A stretch of DNA of 64,000 bases from Caenorhabditis remanei (Eukaryota > Nematoda > Chromadorea > Rhabditida > Rhabditidae): NCBI RefSeq assembly GCF_010183535.1, contig NC_071330.1:2027717-2091716 (forward strand), written 5' to 3'. A program made the translations under genes and the position numbers. Below the pieces are notes generated by a model, which worked only from the letters and a program-made list of their open reading frames with translations, was not told the origin of the DNA and did not search any database. Shown piece by piece: positions 52,360 through 63,731 of this stretch. Position 1 is the stretch's first letter. Every line of letters starts with the position of its first letter.

Positions 52360-53387
52360 CTAGCAAAAGGCAAAGAAGCGGATATAAAGAATATTTCCGA
52401 TATCTTTGTTCGCAATTACTGCAGCTGTACCGTCTTTCCGTCTGATTTTAACCAGATAATCACTGACAATGCCGTAATTTTGACATATTTCTTGTTGCTT
52501 TTCTTCTGTCACATCAACACAATGAATCCCTTTCAAAAGTACTTCTCTGCTTACGGAATTAGTGTTATCGATTGATAGAAACACGTCTTGAAGTCTTGGA
52601 TTCGATCCACGGATCCAGTGCTTGACGAATCGATTGAATTGTTTCTGAGTTGACGGGCGATAGAATGTGACTTTTTTCACTATTGACCAGTAACATGTCA
52701 TCTAATGAGTGTGTATCATGAAATCTGATCTTTCCGAAGTTTTGAATGAAAAATTTTTGAACTTCACAAGTATCTTCAAATGGGTTACTTCTCAGAGTTA
52801 GTCCGTTCAAGTCTTTGAAACTTTTCAAAATTTTATTACTTTGAATATCAGCAACTCCTGGAGTTATAGTAAGACATTTGACATTTTTCATCGTATTTTT
52901 CAGCGATTCCAATTCAAATCGCTCACTCCCTTGCCATAAAAACACCTCTAGTGGCTCAGAATTACAGAATACCGTCTGAATGTGATTTAACCAATCGCTG
53001 AAGTTGAATGGAGTTGATGGTTGGAAAGGTTTGTCTTGAGATTGATAAGACGCAGAAACTGGACGAGTAATGTCAAACTCGGCATTCCGATCATTTGAAT
53101 CGTTGCGAAAGATCAAATTCCACGAGCTAAAATGTTCCAATCTTCCAATGTTCACATTTAGACTAATCACACGAGAAATGCCAATGAAAACTTTAAGAGC
53201 TCTCAATCCCAATGAAGTCACAAGATTTTTGGTCTTCTTTGAGACAAAGGAGATGATTAATCTGAAAAAAAGTATATAGAGTTCTACAAGTAACAGCAGC
53301 CACTTACAGTTCCTTGGGGTCCGTGTTTTGGAAAACTTGGACGATAACATTTTCAGAAAGTCGAAATAACGGAAAAGTTGGTTCCAT
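52360..53387 (-). pseudogene. F-box/FBA_2 gene broken by a one-base frameshift
   Basis: Exons correspond to 53308..53387 and 52360..53261 on the minus strand, with intact start, splice sites and stop. The frame breaks at 52672-52677, where the A5 run of the NSEKV codons has become A6; upstream the frame reads to LDDMLLVNSEK and downstream it resumes with VTFYRPSTQKQFNRFVKHWIRGSNPRLQ. Total exon length is one base over a multiple of three. It is of the EFDITRPVS subgroup, nearest to the gene at 2.2 kb. The predicted product would lose the conserved core of the associated domain. Confidence 0.8.
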
Positions 53388-54669
53388 TTGAACGAACTAT
53401 GGAGAGAACAGTGTGGCCAGGGAGGGAGTTTTGTCCTGGGAAATGAGATTGCAGTTATATTTGGTTTTACCAGAAAGTGCCTATTAGATGAATGTTCTTT
53501 TGGGGAAGTTTGTATGGTGGGGGAACGGGGTTGTTGAGGGTAGGTCGGGAGGGAGGACTATTTAGTTTGCCAGAAGGTTTTGATTGTGAGGACTCGTACC
53601 CAGCGAATGTTGACAGAGGAAATGAATAGATGGGTCCTTTAGGTGTGAATCCTTACAATTAGAACCTTCTGGCAAACCAAATAAGACAACAATAACCAAT
53701 GTTAGTCGGTCGCAGACTACGTATCAATGGTTTTATAAAAATCAGCAGGGTGGCAGACTCCGTCATCGTTTTGACTTGACGCGACCAGACTTGTCAAAAA
53801 TCGGGTCGGGCCGAACTTTCGCTCGGCCCGGCACGGCCCGGCCGGCCCGGATTCAAAAGTGTGTACCCAGTTTTCACCATACTTGTCAAATGACGGGCCG
53901 GCCAGCCGGCCCGACCTGAAAAGCTTCGGCCCTGGCCCGGCCCGTCAGGCCCATCTTGTCAGGGATATGGGATTTTTGAGAAAAATTTTCAATTTCTTTT
54001 CAATTTTCAATTTTTCATGCGGAAGACAAAAAGACACTCATATTATTCTATGAGAAAAGTCTGAGTTCATCTTAGTACACCTTTAATCAAATTTGGGAAA
54101 AAAATTCAAAAAAAATCCCTCCAAAAAGACGGGTCTGACGGGCCGGGCCGGGCCTGAAGTTTTGAAAAAAAGCCCGGCCCTTGACTGGTTTTTATCAACA
54201 TTTTTTGAAAAAATAGAGTAAAAATGGTTAAATTATCGTACATATTCACATTTTGATTCAATTTTAAAGTTTTAATCAAAAACTATACTTTCTCCGTAAA
54301 AAAGTTTGATGATAGAGAAGGTTCGGAAGCTGGTGGTTTTTGAAAAATGGTTAAAACCACCTGTGAGATCCCCACCAAAAGTTATTTTTTTGAAAACTTG
54401 TAGCTTCCATTTAACTGATTGAGTTGCTGGATGAGAAGAGGATCAAAGATGGAGACGGCAGTTCCACCCAACTATTTTCTTCTTAGCAAACAGAATTGAC
54501 ACGCATAGACGTTTTATCCATTTTGTCTGTCTACATTCCCAGTACACTATAAAACAGATGAGTAGTGACAATCCTCTGGGAAATCAAATAGAGCGACAAT
54601 CTCATTTCCCTAATCGCACTTTCTCCAACCTTCTGCTCATTTGCCCACAAGAATCGATAATTCGTTCGA
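53388..54669. other. Intergenic between divergent F-box units
   Basis: Bases 53388-53690 are an F-box upstream region, including an uninterrupted 'gtatggtgggggaacggggtt' (53513-53533), an empty Polinton site. Bases 53785-54200 are GC-rich repeat. Bases 54500-54669 are the promoter block of the plus-strand gene ('gggaaatcaaatagagcgac', 'cccacaagaatcgataattcg'). Confidence 0.5.
53785..54200. repeat. GC-rich 'gggccgggcc' dispersed repeat
   Basis: It has a left end 'cttgtcaaaaatcgggtcgg', a central 'acttgtcaaatgacgggccgg' and a right end 'gggccgggccgggcctgaag' then 'agcccggcccttgactgg'. The middle is AT-rich with long A and T runs. It is the longest of three family members here. Confidence 0.5.
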
Positions 54670-55647
54670 ATGGAACCTACTTTTCCTCTACTACGACTTC
54701 CCGAAAATGCTATCATTAAAGTTTTCCAAAACCTACCTTTGGGAACCTTGTGAGTTTGACATATATTATGGGAGGGGCTTTATTCCAAAGACTTTGAAAT
54801 TTAAAACACATTTGTAATCGTAAACGACATGCTTAATTTCAGGTTCTTCATCTCTCTTGTCTCTTCGAAAACTAAAAAGTTCGTGACATCATTGGGATTA
54901 AGAGCCAATCATGTTGACATCAGGATTGACCGTTTAAGTGAAGTAGTTGTGCACACTCAAGCTCCTTATTTTAATTTGCCACTTCTACCATTCACACTAT
55001 TAGAGTTCAAGGACTGGATGAACCATATTCGGACTATTTTCTGTTACACTTCGCCACCGAATGTTCGTTTTTCTCCAAACCGTGCGAGATTTAACGTTCA
55101 ATCGTTGAAAGATGCAATTGGAAATGTCAACTGGCTTTATGTGTTTAGAGAATTGACTAATGTAAAAAGCAGGGAAGTTTTGAAACATTTCAATACTCCC
55201 AACAATTTGTATCTAAGTAAGAACCCATTTGAAGAAGTCTCAGAAATTCAAAAGATCTTTATTCAAAACTTCGAATCAGTTGAATTTCATGACTTCTATT
55301 CGTTGGATGACATGTTACTGGTCAATAGTGAAAGTGCCCATTTCTACCATCCAACAACTCAGAAACAATTTAACCGATTCCTCAAACACTGGATTCGTGG
55401 GTCTAATCCAAGACTACAATACATGTCTCTTTTTGTTCATAAAACTGATTCGGTCAGTGGAGAAGTGTATTTGAATGGGATTCGATGCATCGTAATGAGC
55501 GAAGACGCAAAAAGAGAAATCCGACAAAAACACAAGCTGTCAGCTAATGCCGATATGATTCAGATCAGACGGAAGGATGGGACACCTGCAGTGATTGCGA
55601 CCAAAGATGAGAATATTCTATATGTCCGCTTCATTGTGTTGTACTAA
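54670..55647 (+). CDS. F-box/FBA_2 protein, shortened associated domain
   Basis: Exons are 54670..54749 and 54843..55647, giving 294 residues with a 93-bp intron. About 30 residues are missing, in frame, between VVVHTQAPYFNL and EFKDWMNHIR: the strand carrying YKDSNDQN and VDITLPV is gone. The F-box (RLPENAIIKVFQNL), YSLDDMLLVNSESA, QKQFNRFLKHWIRGSNPRLQ and the C-terminal strands are intact. The loss removes one edge of the associated domain, so substrate binding may be altered. Its 3' end was copied to 38.6 kb. Confidence 0.86.
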
Positions 55648-56194
55648 ACTTGAATTTAATTCAAAAGTGCTTTTGGCGAATAAGCTGTTTATGTTTTTTT
55701 CCATGTCTCCTTGTTTGTTTCCCCTCCTTTAATAACTTTTGTTTTGTGGTCTCCCCTGTATCTTCTACAAATTTTAAAAACGTTCTATATATTTACTGTT
55801 TTCTGTTTTAGACTAAATTGTGCTTTAATTTTTCTGTGGTATCTCCTACATATCTTCTCTATATCCTCTATTTTTAACCTACCTCAACATTCGAACATAT
55901 TTTGTCATGCATTTCCTGTTACTCATACAAAATAACTCCTTAAATTGTTTTTCAAATTATACTGTATATCGAATAAATGTGCCAAACATTTCTTATCCGG
56001 AAATATGAAGCCACGGTATATTTTTTCGCACACCTTCTGGAAATAATAGGACACCCTCATTTCCCAGAACCCATCTCCTTTCCGGCCTGCTAATGTCATG
56101 GTCCTCTACATCCCCGTCTACTACACTGTCATCCAAATTTCACAAAAAGAACGTTCCCAGTAGTCTCCTTCTGGCAAACCAAATATAACGACAC
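55648..56194. other. Intergenic: mirror of 38.0-38.57 kb
   Basis: The 3' flank of the gene and F-box motif fragments ('ttctggaaataataggacacc', 'ctccttctggcaaaccaaata') mirror the region left of the 3' gene fragment at 38.6 kb. I see no gene. Confidence 0.55.
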
Positions 56195-56339
56195 CAGAGT
56201 TGCGCGGAAGTGATTTTTTCTAAAACGGAAGCCGGAAGTCGGAAGTCGGAAGTCGGAAGTAAAATTTTGAAAACGGAAGTCGGAAGTGAAATACAGCCCG
56301 GAAGTCGGAAGTCGGACGTCGGAATTCCGCGCAACTCTG
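56195..56339. mobile_element. hAT-type MITE
   Basis: The 145-bp segment has perfect 15-bp terminal inverted repeats (CAGAGTTGCGCGGAA) and is flanked by AACGACAC on the left and AACAACAC on the right, an 8-bp duplication with one later change. Its inside is made of 8-bp 'cggaagtc' tandem units in three clusters. The mirror copy at 37982-37989 (GTGTCGTT) is empty. Eight-base duplications and CAG-type ends fit the hAT superfamily. Confidence 0.7.
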
Positions 56340-56635
56340 AACAACACCCTTATTTCCCAGAACTGCACTTTTTGCCAACCCCCGTTGAACACTATTGATT
56401 TGTGGGGACAAATGAGCAGAGATTAGGAAAGAATAGTCGACGGTGTAGGCTGTCGTTTTATCTGATTTCCCAGAAGGTTCTGTGGACTCATCTGTTGAAG
56501 TGCAGCACTGTTGACAGAGCTAATGGAAAGAAAATTATTTGTATTCCGTTACACTTGTAGACTTTTTGAAACGTTCAGTACAAGTGAGATTTCTTAGAGC
56601 ATTTTGTTTAAAAATGTATTAAATAAACATGTCTC
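56340..56635. other. Intergenic: mirror of 37.69-37.98 kb
   Basis: It contains a promoter block in minus orientation beginning abruptly after 'cccccgttgaacactattg', with 'tgatttcccagaaggttctg' at about 56464, and no exon next to it. No gene is seen. Confidence 0.5.
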
Positions 56636-57782
56636 ACATGGGAATGACCCAGGGTGTAACGCTGGGATTTCTTAGATATTTTGGGAAATGATAGATCTTA
56701 CCCTAACTAGAACAAAATAAAAATATTACGTGCCCCTTTTGAGTTTACAGAGAATGGCAGACACAATTCCATTTTTTCGAATTTTTCGAGTTGAGTCACT
56801 TCGAGACATCGTAACTCGGTCAATTTAAGAGCAATCTTTTCAAACTAAAGTGTAATCGCAAGAAATAGACCAAGGCTTTATAAAAAGTAGCATACTCATG
56901 TTTCCAGCTGTGATTCCCAAATTACTATAAATGAAAATGTGAAAATTTGCACTTCTCATGAAATCAGAAAGTGGTCATTTTCGAAAAAACGTATTTGGGA
57001 GACCATGTCTATCTGATTGCCAGTGACAAATAAGGTATATATACATATTCAAATATATGGCTCGCCTTTCATTCCAGAGACTTATTTTCATTTTTTCAAT
57101 TTTTAAGCTCAACTTCATGTATAGGGATACGTCAATTCCTTAAAAATAAACTCAGCGCGTTTTGTTGAATTCTCAGTTTTTTGTGTCAGACGGCTATCCC
57201 AATACTTTAAAAAACTAAATTAATATAAAATATCGTTATCCCATTTGTTCGAAACGAACGATCAACTCTGCAGTGGAAAAACCGCGCGTATCCCTATACA
57301 TGAAGTTGAGCTTAAAAATTGAAAAAATGAAAATAAGTCTCTGGAATGAAAGGCGAGCCATATATTTGAATATGTATATATACCTTATTTGTCACTGGCA
57401 ATCGGATAGACATAGTCTCCCAAATACGTTTTTTCGAAAATGACCACTTTCTGATTTCATAAGAAGTACAAATTTTCACATTTTGATTTGTAGTAATTTG
57501 GGAGTCACAGCTGGAAACATGAGCCTGTTACCTTTTATGAAGCCTTGGTTTATATCTTGCGTTTACACTTTAGTTTGGGAAGATTACTCTTGAGTTGACC
57601 GAGTTATGATTTCTCGAAGTGGTTCAACTCGAAAAATTCGAAAAAATAGAATTGTGTCTACCATTCTCTGGAAACTCAAAAGGGGCACGTAAGATTTTTA
57701 TTTTGTTCTAGTTAGGGTAAGATCTATCATTTCCCAAAATATCTAAGAAATCCCAGCGTTACACCCTGGGTCATTCCCATGT
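56636..57782. repeat. Foldback element with about 500-bp arms
   Basis: The arms 56636-57132 and 57287-57782 are nearly identical inverted copies; ends read ACATGGGAATGACCC. A loop of about 155 bp lies between them. The mirror site at 37676-37687 lacks the element and shows that it inserted with little or no target duplication (at most two bases). No reading frame is apparent, so it is a non-autonomous palindromic element. Confidence 0.8.
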
Positions 57783-57936
57783 CAGTTGCTTTTCATTACA
57801 ATAATAACAAAAAATCGGAAAAAAAAACTTTACACTCTTGATTAGCGAACAACATAATAATCATAATTTAACAAATGCAGGGGTTGGAAAGAATGAGATA
57901 GGAATTGTGGAACACACTAGCAATGTAGATTTGTTT

Positions 57937-58932
57937 TCAGTAAAAGACAAAGAAACGGATATGAAGAACATTATTGAAATCCTTGGTCGCAATCGCTGCA
58001 GGTGTCCCGTCGCTCCGCCTGATCTCAACCATGTAATCACTGACAATTTTGTGTTTACGACAGATTTCTTCTTGCTTCTCTTCTGCCACATCAACACAAT
58101 GAATTCCTTTCAGAAGCACATCTCTGCTCACCGAATTATCGATTGATAGAGACATGTCTCGAAGTCTTGGATTAGACCCACGGATCCAGTGTTTGGTGAA
58201 TTGATTGAATTGTTTTTGAGTTGTTGGATGGCGGAAATATACTTGTTCGCTGTTGACGAATAACATATCATCCAGTGAGTATACATCATAAAATCCAAAA
58301 AATTTGAGGTTTTGAATAAAGAATTTTCGAATTTCACAAGATTCTTCGAATGGATTAATTCTCAGAGTTAATTCGTTGTAGTTTTTGAAACTTTTCAAAA
58401 TTATTTTACTTTGAATATCAGTAACGCCTGCAGTTATAGTAAGACAAGTGACATTTTTCATCATTTTCTTCAGCGATTCCATTCCAAAGCGGTCACTGCC
58501 TGGCCGGAAAGCTACGTCTAGTGGTTCAGTACAAGAGAATACATTCCGAATGTGATCCAACCAATTGCTGAGAAGTCGAAAGGTTTTGCCCAGACATAGG
58601 CAAGAAGGAGAAATTGGTCGAGTAATGTCGAATTCGACATTCTCATCATTCGATATGTTGCGAAAGACCAAAATCCACCCGAATCTTCCAATGTACACGG
58701 TTATACCAATGTCATAAGTAATGTCGATGTAAACACTGCTGGCTCTCAACCCCAATGATGTTACAAGGTTTTTGGTTTTTGATGAGACCAGGGAGAAGAT
58801 CAATCTGAAAAAGTGTGAGGCGTTCTACAAAAAGCTGCAGCAAAACACTTACAGTCCATCAGGATTCATGTTTTGGAGCACCTGCACGATGACATTTCCG
58901 GGGAGTTTTAGTAAAGGAAAAGTAGGTTCCAT
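57937..58932 (-). CDS. F-box/FBA_2 protein, inverted twin of the 35.9-kb gene
   Basis: Exons on the minus strand are 58853..58932 and 57937..58804, giving 315 residues. The 48-bp intron is the uninvaded form of the intron at 35974-36660. The F-box is KLPGNVIVQVLQNMNPDGL, with glycine in place of glutamate after LP. The associated domain reads FRLLSNWLDHIRNVFSCTEPL, YSLDDMLFVNSEQV and QKQFNQFTKHWIRGSNPRLR. Its promoter is whole, unlike that of the twin, so this may be the functional copy. Confidence 0.88.
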
Positions 58933-60137
58933 TCGAATGAATTATCGATTCTTGTGGACGAATGAGTAGATCGGAGGAGAGAATAGACGACGGTGTGGGC
59001 CAGGAGGGAGGTGAGTTCTGGGAAACGAGACTATAGTTATATTTGGTTTCCCAGAAGGTAAAAGTTCTTTCTGGGAAAGTTGGCATTGTGGAAGTCAGGG
59101 GTGTTAAGGGCAGGTCAGGAGAGAGGACTATTTGGTTTGCCAGAAGGTTTTGATGAGGATTCGTACACGGGGAATGTTGACAGATCAAATGTATAGATTG
59201 AGGTGTAAATCCTTACAATTAGAACCCTCTGGCAAATCAAATAAGACGACACATCCATTTCGCATCAACGCGTTCATAAAAATCAATAAGGACAGTCTCA
59301 CTGGGAGAAAATTGAAGCCAGTGTGTTTTGCACGTCCCTGTCCCCACACTGAATGTCGTGGAATTAATAGGGGTTAATTCACGACCTTGAGTATTAAGCC
59401 TGGTCCATTGCCAGATTTACACAATTTACTCAAACTATAATAAATAATAAAATGAACACTAACAGCTGCGTGAAACGTGAACCGTGACCAACCATACTGC
59501 AACCAATACAGTTCTGGACGTGCTCTCCTAAACTCAACCTGGTGACCTTACGATAAGGATCGCTCTACATTCTGAGCATAAAAGGAAGAGGAAGTCGTCA
59601 GAAGTCGTCGTCTCTCAATCACTCACTCACCGATGTTCTACCGTGTCTGCCGAAGGAAACTTGGAAAATGGCTGTGCGGATCTCTACATGGAGTGCCGAC
59701 AGGTGAAGCTCACAAGCTTGGATCAGGGATTAGTCCAACACCTTCACCGCCAACTACAGCAGCTCTGGAGATGCCTAACTTCAAGGCCAAGAGAACTCTT
59801 TCTGGTATTCATGTTGATAAAGTTGTTAGTTTTCTCCTCTTTCTGTTGCTCTCATATACTAAGTTTGACACGGGCCCACCGTCCCTCAAAGGTGTCATTT
59901 CACTGAAATCCTAATTTCTCAAGACGAACGTTGGTTCTAATAGTTTTCTTCTGGTATCTATATAGTCAGTCAACATTCCCAGAACACAATGAAACAGATG
60001 ATTCTAGAAAGCCTTCTGGCAAATCAAATAGAGAGACACCCTCATTCCCTCTAATATACTTCCTTCTCGGCCTACACCGCCGACTATTCTCTCCAACCTT
60101 CTGCTCATTCGTCCACAGAAATCAATAATTCGTTTGA
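58933..60137. other. Promoters of two divergent F-box genes and an unassigned insert
   Basis: Bases 58933-59260 are the upstream block of the minus-strand gene and mirror the split promoter at 20160-20387. Bases 59930-60137 are the block of the plus-strand gene. Between them, about 59270-59915, is single-copy text with a TATA-like 'gcataaaagg' (59577) and open frames from 59633 (MFYRVCRRKLGKWLCG), which could be a solo LTR or a small gene. I cannot decide. Confidence 0.4.
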
Positions 60138-61204
60138 ATGGAACCTTCTTTTTCACTACTAGGACTACCCGAGAATGTGATCATCGAAGTGATCAAGAAT
60201 TTTTCATTGAAACAATTGTGAGTTTATTACTACTTTAGGGTGGGGCTTCATTGTAATGAATTCAAAATGAGAAACGCATTTGGAGTAGTAAACGTCCTTC
60301 ATTTCAGGTTTAAATTCTCCCTTGTCTCATCGAAAACTAAAAATCTCGTGTCATCATTAGGATTAGAAGCAAGTGATGTTGACATCAACATTTGGAACAC
60401 TATTAAGGTAGCTGTGCGCATCGGAATAAACAGTTTGGATCTGTACTTTTATAAAGATTCGAATGATCCGAATGCTTTAATGCCCGTCGATGTCAATATC
60501 CCAATTGATGCTACTTGTGACTATGAAGACACAAGAATACAATCAACCACTCCATTCAACTTCAGCAATTGGTTGAATCACATCAATACCGTATTCTGTT
60601 TAATCAAGCCACCGGATGTTTATATCACTCGAGGCTGTGTGAGATTTGAAATTGAATCGTTGAGGAATACAATTGGAAATGTCAATTATCTTATTGTGTG
60701 TGCGGATGTAAGCAACACTTGTGGCAAGAAAATTTTGAAAAGTTTCAATGCTCACAACAGATAATTCTGGACAGGAATCCATTTGAAGATACTTGTCAGA
60801 TTCAACAAATCTTCATTAAAAACTTCGAAATGATCATATTTTATGACGTTTACTCATTGGATGACATGTTATCAATCAACATTGAACATGTCAATTTCGC
60901 TCATCCAATATCTCAGAAACAGTTCAACCAATTCCTCAAGCACTGGATACGTGGGTCTAATCCAAGACTTCAGGACATGGCTCTATCAATCAATACAACT
61001 GATTTCGTCAGAGGAAAAGTGTATTTGAATGGGATCAAATGCATAGAAATGAGTGAAAAGACAAAAAGAAAAATGAGTGAAGATTACTTCCAGCCGCTTT
61101 TTGATGATATAATCCAGATTAGACGGAAGGATGGTACAGCTGCAGTTATTGGGACCCACAAATTTGAGGATATTCTCGATATCCGCTTCGTTGTGTTGCA
61201 CTAA
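60138..61204 (+). pseudogene. F-box/FBA_2 gene broken by a one-base deletion
   Basis: Exons correspond to 60138..60217 and 60308..61204, with intact ATG, splice sites and final stop. Near 60757-60766 the family text for PNELFLDRNPF lacks one base: the frame reads ...SFNAHNR then TAA, while the next frame continues ILDRNPFEDTCQIQQ through KHWIRGSNPRLQ to the end. Total exon length is one base short of a multiple of three. The F-box first exon is itself unusual (MEPSFSLLGLPEN). Confidence 0.8.
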
Positions 61205-62271
61205 AATCGGATTGGATTTAAAAGTTCCATCCATTATTTACTTGTCACTGTCTTTTCCATATCTTCTTGACCAATAATTACATTTTCTCTACTTCCTTTA
61301 TTTTCAGCCTACCTCAACTTTTTCGAATACATTTTGTCATACATTTTCTGTTAATCATGCAAAACAACCCCATTAATTGTTTATTTTTAATTTTAAAATT
61401 ATATTTTTTCATTGTATTTCTACTGTTCATCATACGGTAGCGGTCATAGGTGAGTATACCTCCATACTTTCCTATGTATCTCAGCTGAAACTTGTCCGTT
61501 TTGCATAAACTTTTTTTCAAAGATAGCTGAAACATCCAGTAAAACTGACATAAGTTTTGATTGCGAGAACTGCCAAACCAAATAAGACAACACCCCTATT
61601 TCCCAGAGCCTCTCCAACCTACACCATTTTTGGCCCATTCGTCCACGGAAATAATTTATTCGAATATTCTGCCTATTTGTGCTAGAAGCAACCGACATAC
61701 ACAAAATATGCATCAACTCACAACTGTCGGAAATGAAAGTTTTTTATCATTTCGACAATGACAGTCTTAGGGAGTCGAAATGGAGGAAAAGTTAATTCCA
61801 TTCAAACGAATTATTGATTCCTGTGGACAAATGAACAGAAGGTTGGAGAGAATAGTCAAAAACACTACTTGTTAGCCACTGAAAAGATCATGATAATGCA
61901 AAAAAAAATTGGGCTGAAAAACAATCTCACTGCACAGAAACGGAAGACCAAAGTCACACCCTCAAAGAAGAAGGAAACTTATGCACCAGCCAAATAGATA
62001 TTGACCAAAAAGAGACGGAACTAATAATCAATGGATTTTTAAAGTAGAAAATATAATTCATGTTATTCAATCGATATTTATTTGCAATTTTCAGTTTCAA
62101 AAAATACTAGACAGTTTAACATAAAGGGGAAACTGTAAATTTGGTGAATTGAAGTCTGAAAACCGAAAACTGTAAATGTAAAAAACGTTTCTAAAATCTG
62201 GAGGTGATACAAGAGAGACGGACTTGCGAAAGTTATTAAAGAAGGGGAAATTAAAAAAAAGAAAATCGGTT
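61205..62271. other. Intergenic with an orphan first exon
   Basis: Bases 61205-61400 are the 3' flank of the broken gene. Bases 61560-61640 hold an F-box motif block ('tgccaaaccaaataagac'). The orphan exon at 61722-61801 is listed separately. Bases 62100-62271 are the 3' flank of the next minus-strand gene. No other gene is seen. Confidence 0.5.
61722..61801 (-). pseudogene. Orphan F-box first exon
   Basis: A complete 80-nt first exon (MELTFPPFRLPKTVIVEMIKNF) with an intact GTGAGT donor and a normal upstream leader (AATAATTCGTTTGAATG on the minus strand) is present, but no second exon follows on that strand. The remainder of the unit was deleted or replaced, or the donor now splices elsewhere. 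Confidence 0.65.
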
Positions 62272-63291
62272 TTAGTGCAACACAATGAAGTGGACATAAA
62301 GAACATCATCTTCAAAGGTTCCAATGGCTGCAGTTGTACCATCCTTCCGTCTGATCTGAATAATATCAACATAAGTTGTCAGGTCGTATTTTTCACGGAT
62401 TTCTGTTTTTGCATCTTCACTCATTTCCATACATCTAATTCCTTTCAAATACACTTCTCCGTTGACAAAATCGGTCATATCAATTAATAGAGACATATAT
62501 TGCAGTCTTGGATTTGACCCACGGATCCAGTGTTTGACGAATCGATTGAACTGTGTCTGAGATATTTGATGGTAGGATTCAGCTCTTTCACTATTGATCA
62601 ATAACATGTCATCCAATGAGAAAGGATCATTAAATTCGATAAATTCAAAATTTTGAATTAAGATTTGTTGAGTCTGACAAGTTTCTTCAAATGGGTTTCT
62701 TTCCAGAAACAATTCGTTGGGAGTATTGAATTGTTTCAAAACTTCTCTGCTCATAACATCCGTCAATAGACTGCACACAAAGAGAACGTTGACATTTCCA
62801 ATTGTTTCTTTCAACAATTCAATTTCATATTTCTCACAACCTTGATAAAAACGAATATTCGGCGGCCGAGTACAACAGAATACAGTCCGAATGTGATTCA
62901 ACCAATTGCTGAAACTTAATAATGGTGTGGATGATTGAATTCTTGTTCCTCGATATTCAAAAGAAGCAGCAACCGGAAGAGTAATGTCTACTGGTAGATC
63001 ATTCGAATCGTTATAGAAATTCAGAGAAAGTTGGCATTTTGTAGTGTGCACAAGTACACTAATTCTGAGAAAATCAGAAATCCGGACTTCAAAATCGCGG
63101 GCTTCTATAGCTAACGATGTTACAAGTCGTTTTGTTTTCGATGAGACAAGAGAGAAGATCAATCTGGAAAAAAAAAAGAGATTATAGCAGAAGCTGCAGC
63201 CACCAACTTACAATTGATTAATATCTATGTTTTGGAACACGTGGACGATAGCATTTTCAGGAAGTCGAAATAGAGGAAAAGTAGGTTCCAT
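62272..63291 (-). CDS. F-box/FBA_2 protein
   Basis: Exons on the minus strand are 63212..63291 and 62272..63163, giving 323 residues with a 48-bp intron. The F-box reads RLPENAIVHVLQNIDINQL. The associated domain shows VDITLPVAASF, NWLNHIRTVFCCTRPP, FSLDDMLLINSERA and QTQFNRFVKHWIRGSNPRLQ. The C-terminal part lacks two residues in the last loop (GTFEDDVLYVHFIVLH). No breaks are seen. Confidence 0.88.
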
Positions 63292-63731
63292 TCAAATCCA
63301 AGTTATCGATTCTTGTGGTCGAATGGGCAGAGAATTGGAAAGAATAGTCGACTGTGTAGGAGATGTACTCGGAAATGAGGGTGTCGTAATATTTGGTTTG
63401 CCAGAAGGTTCTCTGGAGTTATCTGTTTTAAAGTGCCCTGGGAATGTTGACAGAAAAAATGGAAAGAAGATACCTTGCATTCCTTTACACTTGTGGAGGC
63501 GGCGCCTAGAAATTTAAAAAAAAATCTCTAAGAACATTCTGCAGAAAAATTTATTAAATAAACTTGTATCCATAGCTTTCCATTAAAATAATATCAGAAT
63601 AGTTAAAAACAACAGAGATACAGAGGTTCTGGAGTAGCGAACAACTGAAAAATCATAACTTAACAAGTGCAGGGACGTTTGGAAAGAATGAGAGAGAAAT
63701 TGTGGAACATGCTTGCAAGGCAGGTGTGTTT
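63292..63731. other. Intergenic: promoter and 3' block
   Basis: Bases 63292-63450 hold the AGTTATCGATTCTTGTGGTC leader and one 'tttggtttgccagaaggttc' motif. Bases 63530-63731 are the 3' block of the next minus-strand unit ('attaaataaacttgtatcc', 'caacagagatacag'). No gene is seen. Confidence 0.5.
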
